A stretch of 64,000 nt of DNA from Rufibacter glacialis (GCF_008271745.1 NZ_VKKZ01000010.1:337586-401585); one strand, 5' to 3'. Counted from the first letter of the stretch, positions 51,020 to 61,601 are shown. Notes: generated from the letters alone by a model not told the origin. Numbers and translations: made by a program.

Positions 51020-51619
51020 TTAGTATAGCCCGTTTTCCATGGGTACTACCTCTTGCAACCTGGGCAAGGGCCTGATAAGGATTTTCTTTTTCTGGGTGCT
51101 TATCAGTTGGTCTGTATCATACCGTTCCGCTTTCTCTATCCTTATTCCTGTAGACAGATTGAAGTCAATGGTTTCCATCACCCCCCGTCCGTCTGAGGCA
51201 ACTTTGGAGAAGCCGATCAATTCAAAGTTCCCGTTCTGGAACCTGAATTTATGCACATAATGTCCCCGCAGTAATTCAAATCCTACGCTTACCACACCGT
51301 TTTTGATAGTTACCTCAGAAAATCTGTTCCCTGTCTCATATCCCTCCCGTCCGTCTGGATACTGTGGTGCTATGATCTTGGTGGAAGTCGCGATCAGGTT
51401 GTAGCGGCCTTTGGGGTCTTTGAAAAATATCTGCAGTCTATAAGGCGCCTGCTCCTGCAGGGTGTCTTGTGAAACAATGACTTTATCAGGTAAACCGTCT
51501 TTGTTCAAGTCACCTATGGCTTCAATGACTTTATGGCTAAAATCAGGTTTTTTGAGCCCAGTCTGGCCAAAGGCGACCCATTGGCCCAGTAAGAGGAACG
51601 TCAAAAGAAGTAGTCTCAT
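51020..51619 (-). CDS. Secreted hypothetical protein with Ca-loop-like motif
   Basis: The 199-residue protein has a signal peptide (RLLLLTFLLLGQWVAFGQ). Early in the mature part comes IGDLNKDGLPDKVIVSQD, which resembles an FG-GAP/VCBS repeat with a calcium-binding DxNxDG loop. The rest is beta-rich (YRLQIFFKDPKGRYNLIATS). Only one such repeat is clear, so a full beta-propeller is not supported. Function is unknown; a small surface or periplasmic protein is likely. Confidence 0.7.
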   Translation of the reverse strand: MRLLLLTFLLLGQWVAFGQTGLKKPDFSHKVIEAIGDLNKDGLPDKVIVSQDTLQEQAPYRLQIFFKDPKGRYNLIATSTKIIAPQYPDGREGYETGNRFSEVTIKNGVVSVGFELLRGHYVHKFRFQNGNFELIGFSKVASDGRGVMETIDFNLSTGIRIEKAERYDTDQLISTQKKKILIRPLPRLQEVVPMENGLY

Positions 51620-51786
51620 GCTGTTTTGGATGTAGCAGGAACCCCAACCTTCTCCTAAAAGGCATGTGGGCCAAGGACGGAGGGTTGGTGTTGCGGCAAG
51701 GTGAAAGGCTTATAGTTTCAATGAAGCCCGGTTTTACCTGGTTCAGGTTAGTTGGGCAATCCCGCTGAACAGCCCGCCAGGGGTAA

Positions 51787-52377
51787 TCACGAGGTAGGCT
51801 CGGCTGTAGGGTGGCCTGGGGGCGGGCCACTCTGCTTGTTCTCCTTTACCGTTTCCCACTTCTCTTTGCTGATTTCATACACGTAATTCAACTTGGTGGC
51901 CTCGCCGAAGTACGCTACTTCCTGCTCCGCGATTTTTTCTGCCCCCATCCGGCTAATGGCTATCTGGGAACGGATATTATTGGCTCCGATATGGAAGAAC
52001 ACCTTTGATACGTACTGGAACAGATACTCCAGCATCATAGCTTTGACCGCGCGGTTCACGCCCTTTCCCCAATAAGAGGTAGCGTAAAAGGTATAGCCTA
52101 TGAAAATGCTGTCTTCCTGCTCATTATAGTCATAGATCCGGGTGCTGCCCATGATGTTTCCCGTGGCTTTTTCCACGACCTTGAATGCCCCTTTGCTTTG
52201 CAGGGCCCCGTCAAAAAACACCCGGAAAACCTCTTCCTTCCAGCGGTCTTTATTGGGGTGCTGTTCCCAGATGTTAGGGTCAGAGGCCACCTGATGCAAT
52301 GCCTCAAAATCATTTTCCTGCAAAGGAGAAAGCACCAGCGTTTGGTTCTCTAAGGAAGGTTGTAGGTTGAAGTTCAT
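51787..52377 (-). CDS. GNAT acetyltransferase, RimJ/RimL-like
   Basis: The 196-residue protein has LVLSPLQENDFEALHQVASD, IFIGYTFYATSYWGKGVNRA (acetyl-CoA loop) and FFHIGANNIRSQIAISRMGA. This is the RimJ/L-type GNAT fold acting on an amine, substrate unknown. It starts immediately after the stop of the other GNAT gene (adjacent codons), so the two are one operon, though the proteins are not close copies of each other. Confidence 0.92.
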   Translation of the reverse strand: MNFNLQPSLENQTLVLSPLQENDFEALHQVASDPNIWEQHPNKDRWKEEVFRVFFDGALQSKGAFKVVEKATGNIMGSTRIYDYNEQEDSIFIGYTFYATSYWGKGVNRAVKAMMLEYLFQYVSKVFFHIGANNIRSQIAISRMGAEKIAEQEVAYFGEATKLNYVYEISKEKWETVKENKQSGPPPGHPTAEPTS

Positions 52378-52902
52378 TTACGCGTTCATTTGCCGTCTCA
52401 TCATGAGGTCTGTCTGCTCCTCATCGCCTAATTTGAAGAGGTGCTTGTCGAACATAACGAAACCGTTTTTCTTATAAAAGTTCAGCGCTCTCAGGTTTTC
52501 CTCCCAGACTCCTAACCAGACGTAATCTACCTTCTTCTGCTCCGCAATTTGCAGGGCCTTTTCATAAAGCAGCTGCCCCACCTTTTTGCCGTGGAATTCC
52601 CTTAGCACATAGATCCGTTCAATCTCAAGGGCTTTGTCGTCTTTTAATTCTGTCTGTGATGATCCAACATTCAGTTTCAGATAACCAATGGCCCTGTGGT
52701 CAAGCATCGCAAAATAGAATTCAGAGTTTGGGTTCTGGAGCTCGGCCGTTAGTTTCTCAAGGGAAAAGCCTTCCTCCAGATATTTTTGCATGTTCTCCTC
52801 AGAGTTTCCGGCTGAAAAAGTCTCTGAAAAGGTTTGCCTGCCAATTTCCTGCAGCTGGTTAAGGTCAAGCTCCGTTACTCTTCTCAAGTTGATAATATCC
52901 AT
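52378..52902 (-). CDS. GNAT acetyltransferase
   Basis: The 174-residue protein has LNQLQEIGRQTFSETFSAGN at the N-terminus, a strand/loop region EIERIYVLREFHGKKVGQLL (the acetyl-CoA pyrophosphate loop HGKKVGQ) and DYVWLGVWEENLRALNFYKK ending in NGFVMF. It resembles the PaiA/spermidine-type GNAT group. It is the first of two adjacent acetyltransferase genes. Confidence 0.92.
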   Translation of the reverse strand: MDIINLRRVTELDLNQLQEIGRQTFSETFSAGNSEENMQKYLEEGFSLEKLTAELQNPNSEFYFAMLDHRAIGYLKLNVGSSQTELKDDKALEIERIYVLREFHGKKVGQLLYEKALQIAEQKKVDYVWLGVWEENLRALNFYKKNGFVMFDKHLFKLGDEEQTDLMMRRQMNA

Positions 52903-52955
52903 ACATTGTGATAGTGTGTTCTTTTAAAGGCCGCAAAACCAGGGTAAAAACAAAA

Positions 52956-53002
52956 CTTCGTTGCGGGTATCCGTCCTTAGGGAACAGATACCCGCAACGA
53001 AG
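52956..53002 (-). terminator. Terminator of pgi
   Basis: A 16-bp perfect stem CTTCGTTGCGGGTATC/GATACCCGCAACGAAG with a 15-base loop is followed on the minus strand by TTTTGTTTTT. It lies 26 bases after the pgi stop. Confidence 0.92.
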
Positions 53003-53028
53003 CAAGAAGGAGGTGTCACGTTCTCTAC

Positions 53029-54693
<1,665 letters not shown>

Positions 54694-54786
54694 TTATCGG
54701 TTCTATGATGAGCGAAGTTAGGAATTGTGCCGGCTTTAGGAAAAAGAGTTTACCCACGCTCCGCGAAGAGGCAGGCCCTTGCCAGA

Positions 54787-54823
54787 CGTTTTAAGCCTGT
54801 TTTACTGAAAAGAAGCCAAAAAG
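54787..54823. repeat. Dispersed palindrome near the PPase-like 3' end
   Basis: CGTTTTAAGCCTGTTTTA and CTGAAAAGAAGCCAAAAAG give 37 bp, ending 8 bases from the stop of the pyrophosphatase-like gene. Confidence 0.75.
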
Positions 54824-54831
54824 GCTCCTGG

Positions 54832-55437
54832 TTATTTCACGTGTTTCTGGATCAGCTGGTCTGCGAAGGCTTCATTGCGCCACCCCATAAGGCGGGTGGG
54901 CTGACGGGGATTCACGTTGAGGTACCATTGCTCCAGGATCTTTTTCACAGCCGGGTAACGGGCCGAGAAATCACTGTAGGAATTGGGGGTGATGGTTTGC
55001 TCATTGGGCTTGGCGGGCACACTCACCACCAGATGCCGCAGTTCCCCGTCACTTTCCAATATCATTACGCCTACCGGCACAATCTCCAGCACGGTGCCCG
55101 GCTCTTTCTGGTTGCCCAGCACCAGCACCGGCAGGGGCGCCGCCGACCTGCCCTCCACGGAGTCTACCAGGGTAGAGGGAATAAAGCCTTCATTGCCGGG
55201 GTAGGGCAGAAACTCCAGCTTGCGGGGCTGACCGGCTTCCAGCTGCGGCACGAACTTTTTCTCTTTGGCATCATAAACTTGAGGCAGTGTGGAGCCCGAA
55301 GAGGTTTCCACCACCGCCTGCCAGTGCTTGGTCTCCGAGATGGCGGGCAGATTGGGGTAATCGGGTTTACAGCTAAGGCAGAACAAGGTGAGCAGCAACA
55401 GCGGGAGCTGCCATTTCTTTAGGGTGACGGAGCGCAT
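54832..55437 (-). CDS. Pyrophosphatase-like lipoprotein lacking active-site Asp
   Basis: ATG 55437 (MRSVTLKKWQLPLLLLTLF, lipobox LSC) is the real start; the longer frame from 55584 would run into the M1 gene. The 201-residue lipoprotein aligns with family I inorganic pyrophosphatase (LEFLPYPGNEGFIPSTLVDS, VLEIVPVGVMILESDGELRH, WYLNVNPRQ and LMGWRNEAFADQLIQKHV near the end). Where the enzyme has D-G-D-P-x-D this protein has SAAPLP, so the three metal-binding Asp residues are gone. It is exported, not cytosolic. It is probably inactive as a pyrophosphatase and may bind rather than hydrolyse. Confidence 0.82.
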   Translation of the reverse strand: MRSVTLKKWQLPLLLLTLFCLSCKPDYPNLPAISETKHWQAVVETSSGSTLPQVYDAKEKKFVPQLEAGQPRKLEFLPYPGNEGFIPSTLVDSVEGRSAAPLPVLVLGNQKEPGTVLEIVPVGVMILESDGELRHLVVSVPAKPNEQTITPNSYSDFSARYPAVKKILEQWYLNVNPRQPTRLMGWRNEAFADQLIQKHVK

Positions 55438-55456
55438 AGGCAAGGGTAGCAGGTAG

Positions 55457-55492
55457 GTTTGGCGTCTGTTTTCTGTAAGATAGGCCAAAAAC
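55457..55492. repeat. Dispersed palindrome upstream of the PPase-like gene
   Basis: GTTTGGCGTCTGTTTTC and TGTAAGATAGGCCAAAAAC give 36 bp, in the 133-base gap between the M1 peptidase stop and the lipoprotein start. Confidence 0.7.
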
Positions 55493-55570
55493 GGCATTCT
55501 TTCCAGCAGAACCCCCAGAGACTTTTTCTCCTGGGGCTGCTTTTGGAAAAGGCTTGTTTCAGCCCGGGTT

Positions 55571-58516
55571 TTACTGCAACTCATCCAGCAGGCGGAACGG
55601 GTTCAGGGCGTTCAGGTTAAGCGAATACCTGATGCTGTTCCTGAAATCTTGGAAGCTGCCGGGTACCTCTTTCTGGTAATGGCTGCCCGCCACCGGGAAG
55701 TAAATCTGGAAGGCCTTCCGGAAAAAAGAAAGTTGCAGCCCGGCACTGTACAGCAACTGGCTTGATTCCTGCACGCGGCCCAGATCCGCGTACACGGCAA
55801 AGGGCGTCACGGGCAGATCAGCGGTGAGGTTCAGGGTGGCCATCCATTCCCGGCTCACCACCGGTACCCCGTTGCGGAAACCGCCGTCCTGCCGGTCGGT
55901 CTGCCGGATGGTGGCGGGGCCACCTGTCTGCGTGAACATGTCAGTGCGGTTGAAGAAGGGCGTCTGCTTCAGGTAATCGGGGCTACCGGCCAGGCCCAGG
56001 TAGAACTCGCCGGTCTGGGTGCCCGTCATGATCCCGGCAAAGCCCCGTAGCCTGATTTCCTTGCCGGGCCGGTAGGCGCGCCATTTCTCCAGGCTTAGCC
56101 GGAACCGGGTAGGCGCATAATGCTCCGTATGCAGGCTGACCACCGTTCCTTGCCTGAACTCCTGGATGCCGTATCTGAACTGGGTCACGTCGGCTTCTAC
56201 CAGGGTGCCTTGCACGGCGTTTTCAGAAAGGAGGCGGTACGCCAGGCGCGGGGCCTGCACATCAGGGTGCAGGTCATCCACCACCAAGTGCCAGGCCAGG
56301 CTAAGCTGTTGCCGGGGCGTAGTGGGGGTGTGCAGGCGGTTGTGGAACGTGAGGCTGGGCGCCAGGCTATGGAAGCTGGCAAACCGCTGGAACAGTATCC
56401 CCGCCTCAACTTTCCGCAGGAGCCCTTGCGCCGGAATTTGGTACCGCACATCGGCTAGCCCGGTAATCCGGTGATCCCCGAAACCATACATAGGCATGAC
56501 CACATAGCGCAACTTGTGCTCGGTGAGGAAGGAGTTGTAGAAAGCGGCCCCTAGCTGAAAACCGTCCTGGGTGTTGTAGCCCAACGAGGGAGCCCAGAAG
56601 AGTTGTTTTTTGTCAATGCGATCCACGCTCAGGAACGGTTGCAGGCGCAGCGGCTCGGCTTTGGGGAACATCTTGCCCATGCGGTAGCGGTTGTCGCGGC
56701 GGTCTAGTTCCGGGAAGAGGTACTCTGGGTCTATCACCACCTGATCAATGCCTGCGGCGGTAAACGTTAAGGTCTGTTCCCGTTCCCCCGGCTTAGTCCA
56801 ATGCGTTTCCATTACCTGCCCCTGGGCGTTGAGCGCCGCCACCTGCACCGGCAAGGCCAGCTTTCCGGTGTGCCGCACCGTGGCCTGGGTGGTGCCACCC
56901 GTAGTTGTCACCGTGGCCAGATGGGCATCTGGTAGGGTGGTAGAAGGCAGCAGATCCTGGAAAAACCACCCCAGCGGTTCTCCGGTAGATTTCTCTAAAA
57001 CAGCCTGTAAATCCTGGGGAGATGGGTGCCGGAACTGCCACTGGCGGTAATAGGCCTGCATGGCGCTGTCAAAGCGGGCGGTGCCCAGGTATTTCTCCAG
57101 GTACTGGAACAGCTGCGCCGTTTTCAGATAAACCACCGTACCATAGTTGAAGGTCCTGAACTGGGCAGACGGCGCCGTTACCGGTTGGTCTAACCCTCGG
57201 CTGGCCGCCGATAAAAAAGCGGCGTTGTCAATGGCGGCGGGCGGCAAATCAGCCACCCCCAGAAACCGGCCGATTTTGTTCTGGTTCACCTCACTGGACA
57301 GCATACCGGCGTAAGGATTGCGCTGGGCTTTCACCCGCGTCTCATAGTAACTGTTGATGCCTTCGTCTAGCCAGGGGTGCTCGCGCTCATTGCTGCCCAG
57401 AATACCATAGAACCAGTTGTGCCCCACCTCATGGATGATGGCCTCCGGTTCCGTGACTGTGACCATGGGGTATTCCATGCCGCCGCCCGCACTCAGCGCC
57501 CCGTCTACTGCCGTAGCGTGGGCATACGGGTAATCTCCCAGCCACAAGGAATAGTAATAGACGGCATCATTGATATCCTGCACGCTCTTGACCCAGGTGT
57601 CGGCTTCCCGGTTGGTGAAGAGGAGCCAGGTGGTCACCGGTCGTTTGGAGTGGGGCAAGAGGACTTCGCTCTTGAGCACATGAAACCGTTTGTCAGCGAA
57701 CCACGCGAAGTCATGGATGCAGTCTTGCCGGTAATGCAGGGTTTTGGTGGCCGCCGCGGAAGCCGGGAACTCCAGGTCTTTCGCGTTGAATTCCTTTCGG
57801 GCCGCCGTCACCTGCGCCAGGCTGTCTAACCGGGCCTGCTCTGCCGGGTTCTGGAGCTGACCGGTAGCCCCCACGGTGTAATTGGCCGGCAGGGTGATGC
57901 GCACGTCAAAAGAACCGTATTCTGAGTAGAATTCGCCCTGGTCTAGGTAGGGCATGGGGTGCCAGCCTTGCTGATCATACACCGCGGGTTTGGGGTACCA
58001 CTGCGAGATCTGGTACGACTGCCCCACGTGCCCCAGCCGCGAGAAAGAATCAGGGAGCTTGACCTGGAACGGGGTACTGACGGTGAGGCGCCCGCCCGGG
58101 GGCAGCGGCTGGTTCAACGTCAGCTTCGCGATGTCAGGGTGCTGCGCGTCTTTCTCCCATTTCACCGCCTGCCCGTTCACCTTGAAGTCCAGGCCGGAGA
58201 TAGAGCCCCGGGCTTCTTGGGGCGCGAAATGGAATTCATCATCGTTGTTCAGCAATTGCTGTTTGGCAAAGGCGGTGGTACGGTCCTGGTAGGCGTTGGG
58301 CCACAGGTGGAAATACAGGAACGTCAGTGTCTCCGGCGAGTGGTTCACGTATTCCAGTTCCTGGGTGGCAGTGAGGGTATGGTTCTGGTCGTCTAGGGTG
58401 ACCTCTATCTTGTAATTAACTTCCTGCTGCCAGTAAGGTGACTGAGCCAAAAGCGAGAACGGAAGCAGGAGCAGGACTAAGTAGAAAAGCCGGTGATGTG
58501 TCATCAAAAGAGTCAA
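55571..58516 (-). CDS. M1 metallopeptidase with C-terminal barrel-like extension
   Basis: The 981-residue protein (possibly starting at ATG 58504) has a signal peptide (LFYLVLLLLPFSLLAQS). An M1 N-terminal domain and the catalytic module follow, with GALSAGGGMEYPMVTV, the zinc site HEVGHNW (about residue 362) and the third ligand 18 residues later in WLDEGIN. After about residue 600 the chain becomes strands with alternating aromatics (WAPSLGYNTQDGFQLGAAFY, LRYVVMPMYGFGD, SAGLQLSFFRKAFQIYFPVA) resembling an outer-membrane beta-barrel. That would put the peptidase at the cell surface or facing the periplasm. The barrel is inference. Confidence 0.88.
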   Translation of the reverse strand: MTLLMTHHRLFYLVLLLLPFSLLAQSPYWQQEVNYKIEVTLDDQNHTLTATQELEYVNHSPETLTFLYFHLWPNAYQDRTTAFAKQQLLNNDDEFHFAPQEARGSISGLDFKVNGQAVKWEKDAQHPDIAKLTLNQPLPPGGRLTVSTPFQVKLPDSFSRLGHVGQSYQISQWYPKPAVYDQQGWHPMPYLDQGEFYSEYGSFDVRITLPANYTVGATGQLQNPAEQARLDSLAQVTAARKEFNAKDLEFPASAAATKTLHYRQDCIHDFAWFADKRFHVLKSEVLLPHSKRPVTTWLLFTNREADTWVKSVQDINDAVYYYSLWLGDYPYAHATAVDGALSAGGGMEYPMVTVTEPEAIIHEVGHNWFYGILGSNEREHPWLDEGINSYYETRVKAQRNPYAGMLSSEVNQNKIGRFLGVADLPPAAIDNAAFLSAASRGLDQPVTAPSAQFRTFNYGTVVYLKTAQLFQYLEKYLGTARFDSAMQAYYRQWQFRHPSPQDLQAVLEKSTGEPLGWFFQDLLPSTTLPDAHLATVTTTGGTTQATVRHTGKLALPVQVAALNAQGQVMETHWTKPGEREQTLTFTAAGIDQVVIDPEYLFPELDRRDNRYRMGKMFPKAEPLRLQPFLSVDRIDKKQLFWAPSLGYNTQDGFQLGAAFYNSFLTEHKLRYVVMPMYGFGDHRITGLADVRYQIPAQGLLRKVEAGILFQRFASFHSLAPSLTFHNRLHTPTTPRQQLSLAWHLVVDDLHPDVQAPRLAYRLLSENAVQGTLVEADVTQFRYGIQEFRQGTVVSLHTEHYAPTRFRLSLEKWRAYRPGKEIRLRGFAGIMTGTQTGEFYLGLAGSPDYLKQTPFFNRTDMFTQTGGPATIRQTDRQDGGFRNGVPVVSREWMATLNLTADLPVTPFAVYADLGRVQESSQLLYSAGLQLSFFRKAFQIYFPVAGSHYQKEVPGSFQDFRNSIRYSLNLNALNPFRLLDELQ

Positions 58517-58651
58517 TTTGACTTCAAATTACTACTTTCTGTTGATTGGGCTCCTTTTATTCCGGTTTTGTGGGATTTTACACATGGGGAATTGCAACCT
58601 GGGTTGCGCAGCCTGAAATCAGCGGATAGAAGCTGAAGCAGAAAGCCGCCG

Positions 58652-58688
58652 GATTCGTGCCTCTTTTCCTGAAAAATGCCCGAAAACA
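58652..58688. repeat. Dispersed palindrome copy in the M1/M20 gap
   Basis: GATTCGTGCCTCTTTTCC and TGAAAAATGCCCGAAAAC. A sister copy with the same core is at 58933-58967. Confidence 0.6.
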
Positions 58689-58806
58689 AGAAGCTTCTGA
58701 AGGCTTAGTTCCGGCAACTATAAAGGGATTTTTCTTTCCTTGAAACAGGAGGTGCCAGCCAAAACAGTACAAGGCTTGGTATACCCGTTTATGGGCTGTT
58801 TTTGCC

Positions 58807-58888
58807 TTTGTTGATGTTCTCACCAACAAGCAGGATACAACAAGCAGAATAACCCCTTTTAGGGTTTGTTGGTGATAACACCAACAAA
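58807..58888. repeat. Pair of GTTGGTG/CACCAAC palindromes
   Basis: TTTGTTGATG-TTCT-CACCAACAAG (58807-58830) and TTTGTTGGTG-ATAA-CACCAACAAA (58865-58888, 10-bp perfect arms) lie 34 bases apart. The same palindrome is at 29772-29789. The pairing looks like a BIME-type unit. Confidence 0.75.
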
Positions 58889-59152
58889 GGCGGAGATACG
58901 GAAGGAAAAGGCTTGTAAATGGAGAGACTTTAGATTAGAGCCTCTTTTCCTGAAACTGCCGGAAAACAGCCGCCTCATCTGCTTCAGACCCAGCTACACT
59001 AGAGGTGATCTCCTTTCCTGAAAATAGGTTGTACAGGCCAGGGCTCCACAAGAATCGTTGTCGCGTTTACGGACTGTTTTTTCAGAATTTATGTGTAACA
59101 TAGAAGTAGCAACTACTCCTGTTTCCGTTCAAAGCCTTAATCATTTACCTAC

Positions 59153-60466
59153 ATGAATACTTTCCAGAAATGGGCCTCAGCGGCGGCGCTGCTGGCGTTT
59201 GTACAGACCGCCCAGGCGCAAACCGCTAACCTGTACGCCCAGATTGACCAACTCGCCGATAAACTGGAACCCAAGGTGATCCAGTGGCGCCGCGATTTCC
59301 ACCAGAACCCTGAGCTCAGCAACCGCGAGGTGAAGACCGCCGAAAAGATTGCCAAGCACCTGAAAAGCCTTGGGTTTGAGGTGAAGACGGGCGTGGCCAA
59401 AACCGGCGTGGTAGGCATCCTGAAGGGCGGACAGCCCGGCCCCGTGGTTGCCCTTCGCGCCGACATGGACGCCCTGCCGGTGACCGAGCGAAACAGCCTG
59501 CCGTTCGCCTCTAAGGTGCGCACCACCTTCAACAACCAGCAGGTAGGCGTCATGCATGCTTGCGGCCATGACACGCACATGGCCATGCTTCTGGGCGCCG
59601 CCGAGATTCTGGCCCAGCACAAGAAAGATATCAAAGGCACCGTGAAATTCATCTTCCAGCCCGCCGAGGAAGGAGCCCCCGCCGGAGAGGAAGGCGGCGC
59701 CGACGTGATGGTGGCCGAAGGCGTGTTGGAGAACCCTAAGGTGGATGCCATCTTCGGACTGCACATCAACTCCGCCACCGAGGTAGGCACCATGAAATAC
59801 CGTCCGCAGGGCACCATGGCCAGTTCAGACAACTTCAAGATCAGGGTGAAAGGCCGGCAGGCGCACGGCGCCTACCCTTGGGCCAGCGTAGATCCTATTG
59901 TGGTGTCAGCGCAGATCATCACCGGCATCCAGACCATTGTAAGCCGCCAGATGGAACTCACCAAAGACGCCGCCGTGATCACCGTGGGGGCCATTCACGG
60001 GGGCGTGCGCTCCAACATCATCCCGGAGGAAGTAGAGATGATCGGCACCATCAGGGCCCTGGACACGCTCATGCAGAACCAACTGCACGCCAAGCTTCGC
60101 CGCACCGCCGAGCTCATTGCCGCCAGCGCCGGGGCTACCGCCGAAGTGGAGATCGTCAAGAACACCCCCGTCACTTACAACCATGAGCAACTCACGGCCC
60201 ACATGCTGCCCAGCCTGGAGCGCGTGGCCGGTAAACCCAACGTGATCCTGACCAAAGCCGTTACCGGGGCCGAGGATTTCGCTTATTACCAGCAGAAGGT
60301 GCCGGGTGTTTTTATCTTTGTGGGCGGCATGGCCAAAGGTCAGGACCCCGCCAAGGTGCCGGCCCACCATACCCCTGATTTCATGATTGACGAAAGCGGC
60401 ATGAAACTGGGCGTACGTACGCTGGCTTACCTGGCTTTGGATTACCTGAACAATCCCCTTAAGTAA
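59153..60466 (+). CDS. Secreted M20-family amidohydrolase
   Basis: The 437-residue protein has a signal peptide (MNTFQKWASAAALLAFVQTA, cut near QAQ). It has the M20/amidohydrolase metal sites: VALRADMDALPVTE (Asp), MHACGHDTHMAMLLGAAEIL (His, Asp, His), QPAEEGAPAGEEGGADVM (Glu pair) and GLHINSATEVG. A late motif is FAYYQQKVPGVFIFVGG. The dimerisation domain lies at about 210-330. It belongs to the N-acyl-amino-acid/hippurate hydrolase group and should cleave an N-acyl or dipeptide-like bond in the periplasm. A palindrome starts one base after its stop. Confidence 0.94.
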   Translation: MNTFQKWASAAALLAFVQTAQAQTANLYAQIDQLADKLEPKVIQWRRDFHQNPELSNREVKTAEKIAKHLKSLGFEVKTGVAKTGVVGILKGGQPGPVVALRADMDALPVTERNSLPFASKVRTTFNNQQVGVMHACGHDTHMAMLLGAAEILAQHKKDIKGTVKFIFQPAEEGAPAGEEGGADVMVAEGVLENPKVDAIFGLHINSATEVGTMKYRPQGTMASSDNFKIRVKGRQAHGAYPWASVDPIVVSAQIITGIQTIVSRQMELTKDAAVITVGAIHGGVRSNIIPEEVEMIGTIRALDTLMQNQLHAKLRRTAELIAASAGATAEVEIVKNTPVTYNHEQLTAHMLPSLERVAGKPNVILTKAVTGAEDFAYYQQKVPGVFIFVGGMAKGQDPAKVPAHHTPDFMIDESGMKLGVRTLAYLALDYLNNPLK

Positions 60467-60501
60467 GTTTTGGGCTTGTTTCAGGAAAACTGCTTTGAAA
60501 C
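60467..60501. repeat. Dispersed palindrome abutting the M20 stop
   Basis: GTTTTGGGCTTGTTTC and AGGAAAACTGCTTTGAAAC give 35 bp, beginning with the base right after TAA. Confidence 0.75.
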
Positions 60502-60559
60502 CAGGTTCTCGGCCTTAGAGCCCATGCGTTACCTATCCACCACTGAATTTTAAATTGAT

Positions 60560-61429
60560 TTGAAAGTAGCATTAGTAACCTATGACGCCATCACCAGTTA
60601 TGGCTCTTTAAGCGGTTCCGAAGACGGGGAGCTTCTCAACTACCTCACCGCACAAGGACTTGACATTACCCCTCAGGTCTGGGACGACCCCGCCGTAGAT
60701 TGGGCGCAGTTTGACCTCGCCATCTTCAAATCACCCTGGGATTATTTTGACAAATTCCCGGCCTTCTGGGCGTGGCTGGACCGGATAGAAGCCCTCGGCC
60801 TCCGTACCCTGAACCCCCTTGCCACCATCCGCTGGAACGTTGACAAGCATTACCTCCTGGAAGTAGAGAAAGCTGGCTTGCCCATCGTACCCACCGCCCT
60901 CCTGAAAAAAGGAACGGCCGCGCACCTGGAGGAATTCTACGGCCGCTTCCAGACCGATAAGCTCATTGTAAAGCCCAGCGTGAGCGGCGGCGCGAAGAAC
61001 ACCTTCATCGTTTCCCGGGCAGAGGCCGGGCCGGTGGAACAGAAGCTGGAAGAACTGCTGCGCGAAGAGGATTTTTTGGTGCAGCCTTTCATGCCCCAGA
61101 TTCAGGAGGAAGGCGAATGGTCATTTCTGTTCTTCAACGGTACCTACAGCCATTGCCTGCTAAAGTCGGCGAAGTCCGGTGATTTCAGGGTCCAGCATTT
61201 CTTTGGGGGCACCATCCATCCGCAACCCGCCCCGGCGCACCTGCTGCCCCAGGCCCAGAAGCTGGTAGACCAGTTTGCCAAAGGCTGCCTGTACGCCCGC
61301 GTAGATGGCGTGGTGGTAGGCCAGGAACTCCAACTGATGGAGCTGGAACTCATTGAACCCTTCCTGTTCCTGCACACCCACCCCCAGGCCATGGAAAATT
61401 ATTACCAGGCCCTGAAGGAGTTGCGGTAA
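60560..61429 (+). CDS. ATP-grasp protein, RimK/glutathione-synthetase-like
   Basis: The start is TTG 60560 (MKVALVTYDAITSYGSLSG); no ATG fits. The 289-residue protein has an N-terminal pre-ATP-grasp domain (FDLAIFKSPWDYFDKFPAFW), then KLIVKPSVSGGAKNTFIVSR, FLVQPFMPQIQEEGEWSFLF and LYARVDGVVVGQELQLMELE, with the Mg-binding Glu/Asp near ELELIEP. It matches the short ATP-grasp ligases that join a carboxylate to an amine. Its substrate is unknown. It follows the M20 hydrolase on the same strand by 93 bases, including a palindrome. Confidence 0.88.
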   Translation: MKVALVTYDAITSYGSLSGSEDGELLNYLTAQGLDITPQVWDDPAVDWAQFDLAIFKSPWDYFDKFPAFWAWLDRIEALGLRTLNPLATIRWNVDKHYLLEVEKAGLPIVPTALLKKGTAAHLEEFYGRFQTDKLIVKPSVSGGAKNTFIVSRAEAGPVEQKLEELLREEDFLVQPFMPQIQEEGEWSFLFFNGTYSHCLLKSAKSGDFRVQHFFGGTIHPQPAPAHLLPQAQKLVDQFAKGCLYARVDGVVVGQELQLMELELIEPFLFLHTHPQAMENYYQALKELR

Positions 61430-61444
61430 CCGTACCTAGCAGTT

Positions 61445-61480
61445 GTTTGAGGCTTGTTTCTGAGGAAACTGCCTCAAAAG
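61445..61480. repeat. Dispersed palindrome after the ATP-grasp gene
   Basis: GTTTGAGGCTTGTTTCTG and AGGAAACTGCCTCAAAAG give 36 bp, 16 bases after the stop. Confidence 0.75.
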
Positions 61481-61601
61481 CACAGGCTGCTTGAATGACC
61501 TCTACCTTTACTAGCAGATTACCAGTAAAGGAGCTATAGCAGGGAAGGTAAACGCAGGAAAGAAGACTGCAGGATATGGCGTCAATTGGGCTGCCTCCCT
61601 G

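Larger units (their letters stand above)
58517..59152. other. Repeat-rich divergent gap M1 / M20
   Basis: This 636-base gap has no gene. It contains palindrome copies at 58652-58688 and 58933-58967 (both with a CCTCTTTTCCTGAAA core), a decayed one at about 58999-59034, and a half copy at 59064-59099 (CGTTTACGGACTGTTTTTTC). Two GTTGGTG-type palindromes lie between them. No consensus promoter is visible for either gene. Confidence 0.65.

Noticed and set aside
51543..51830. 95-codon minus-strand frame overlapping two genes
   Set aside because: It overlaps the ends of both neighbouring genes in another frame and has no domain. The conserved-looking segment is more likely the partial riboswitch-like DNA.
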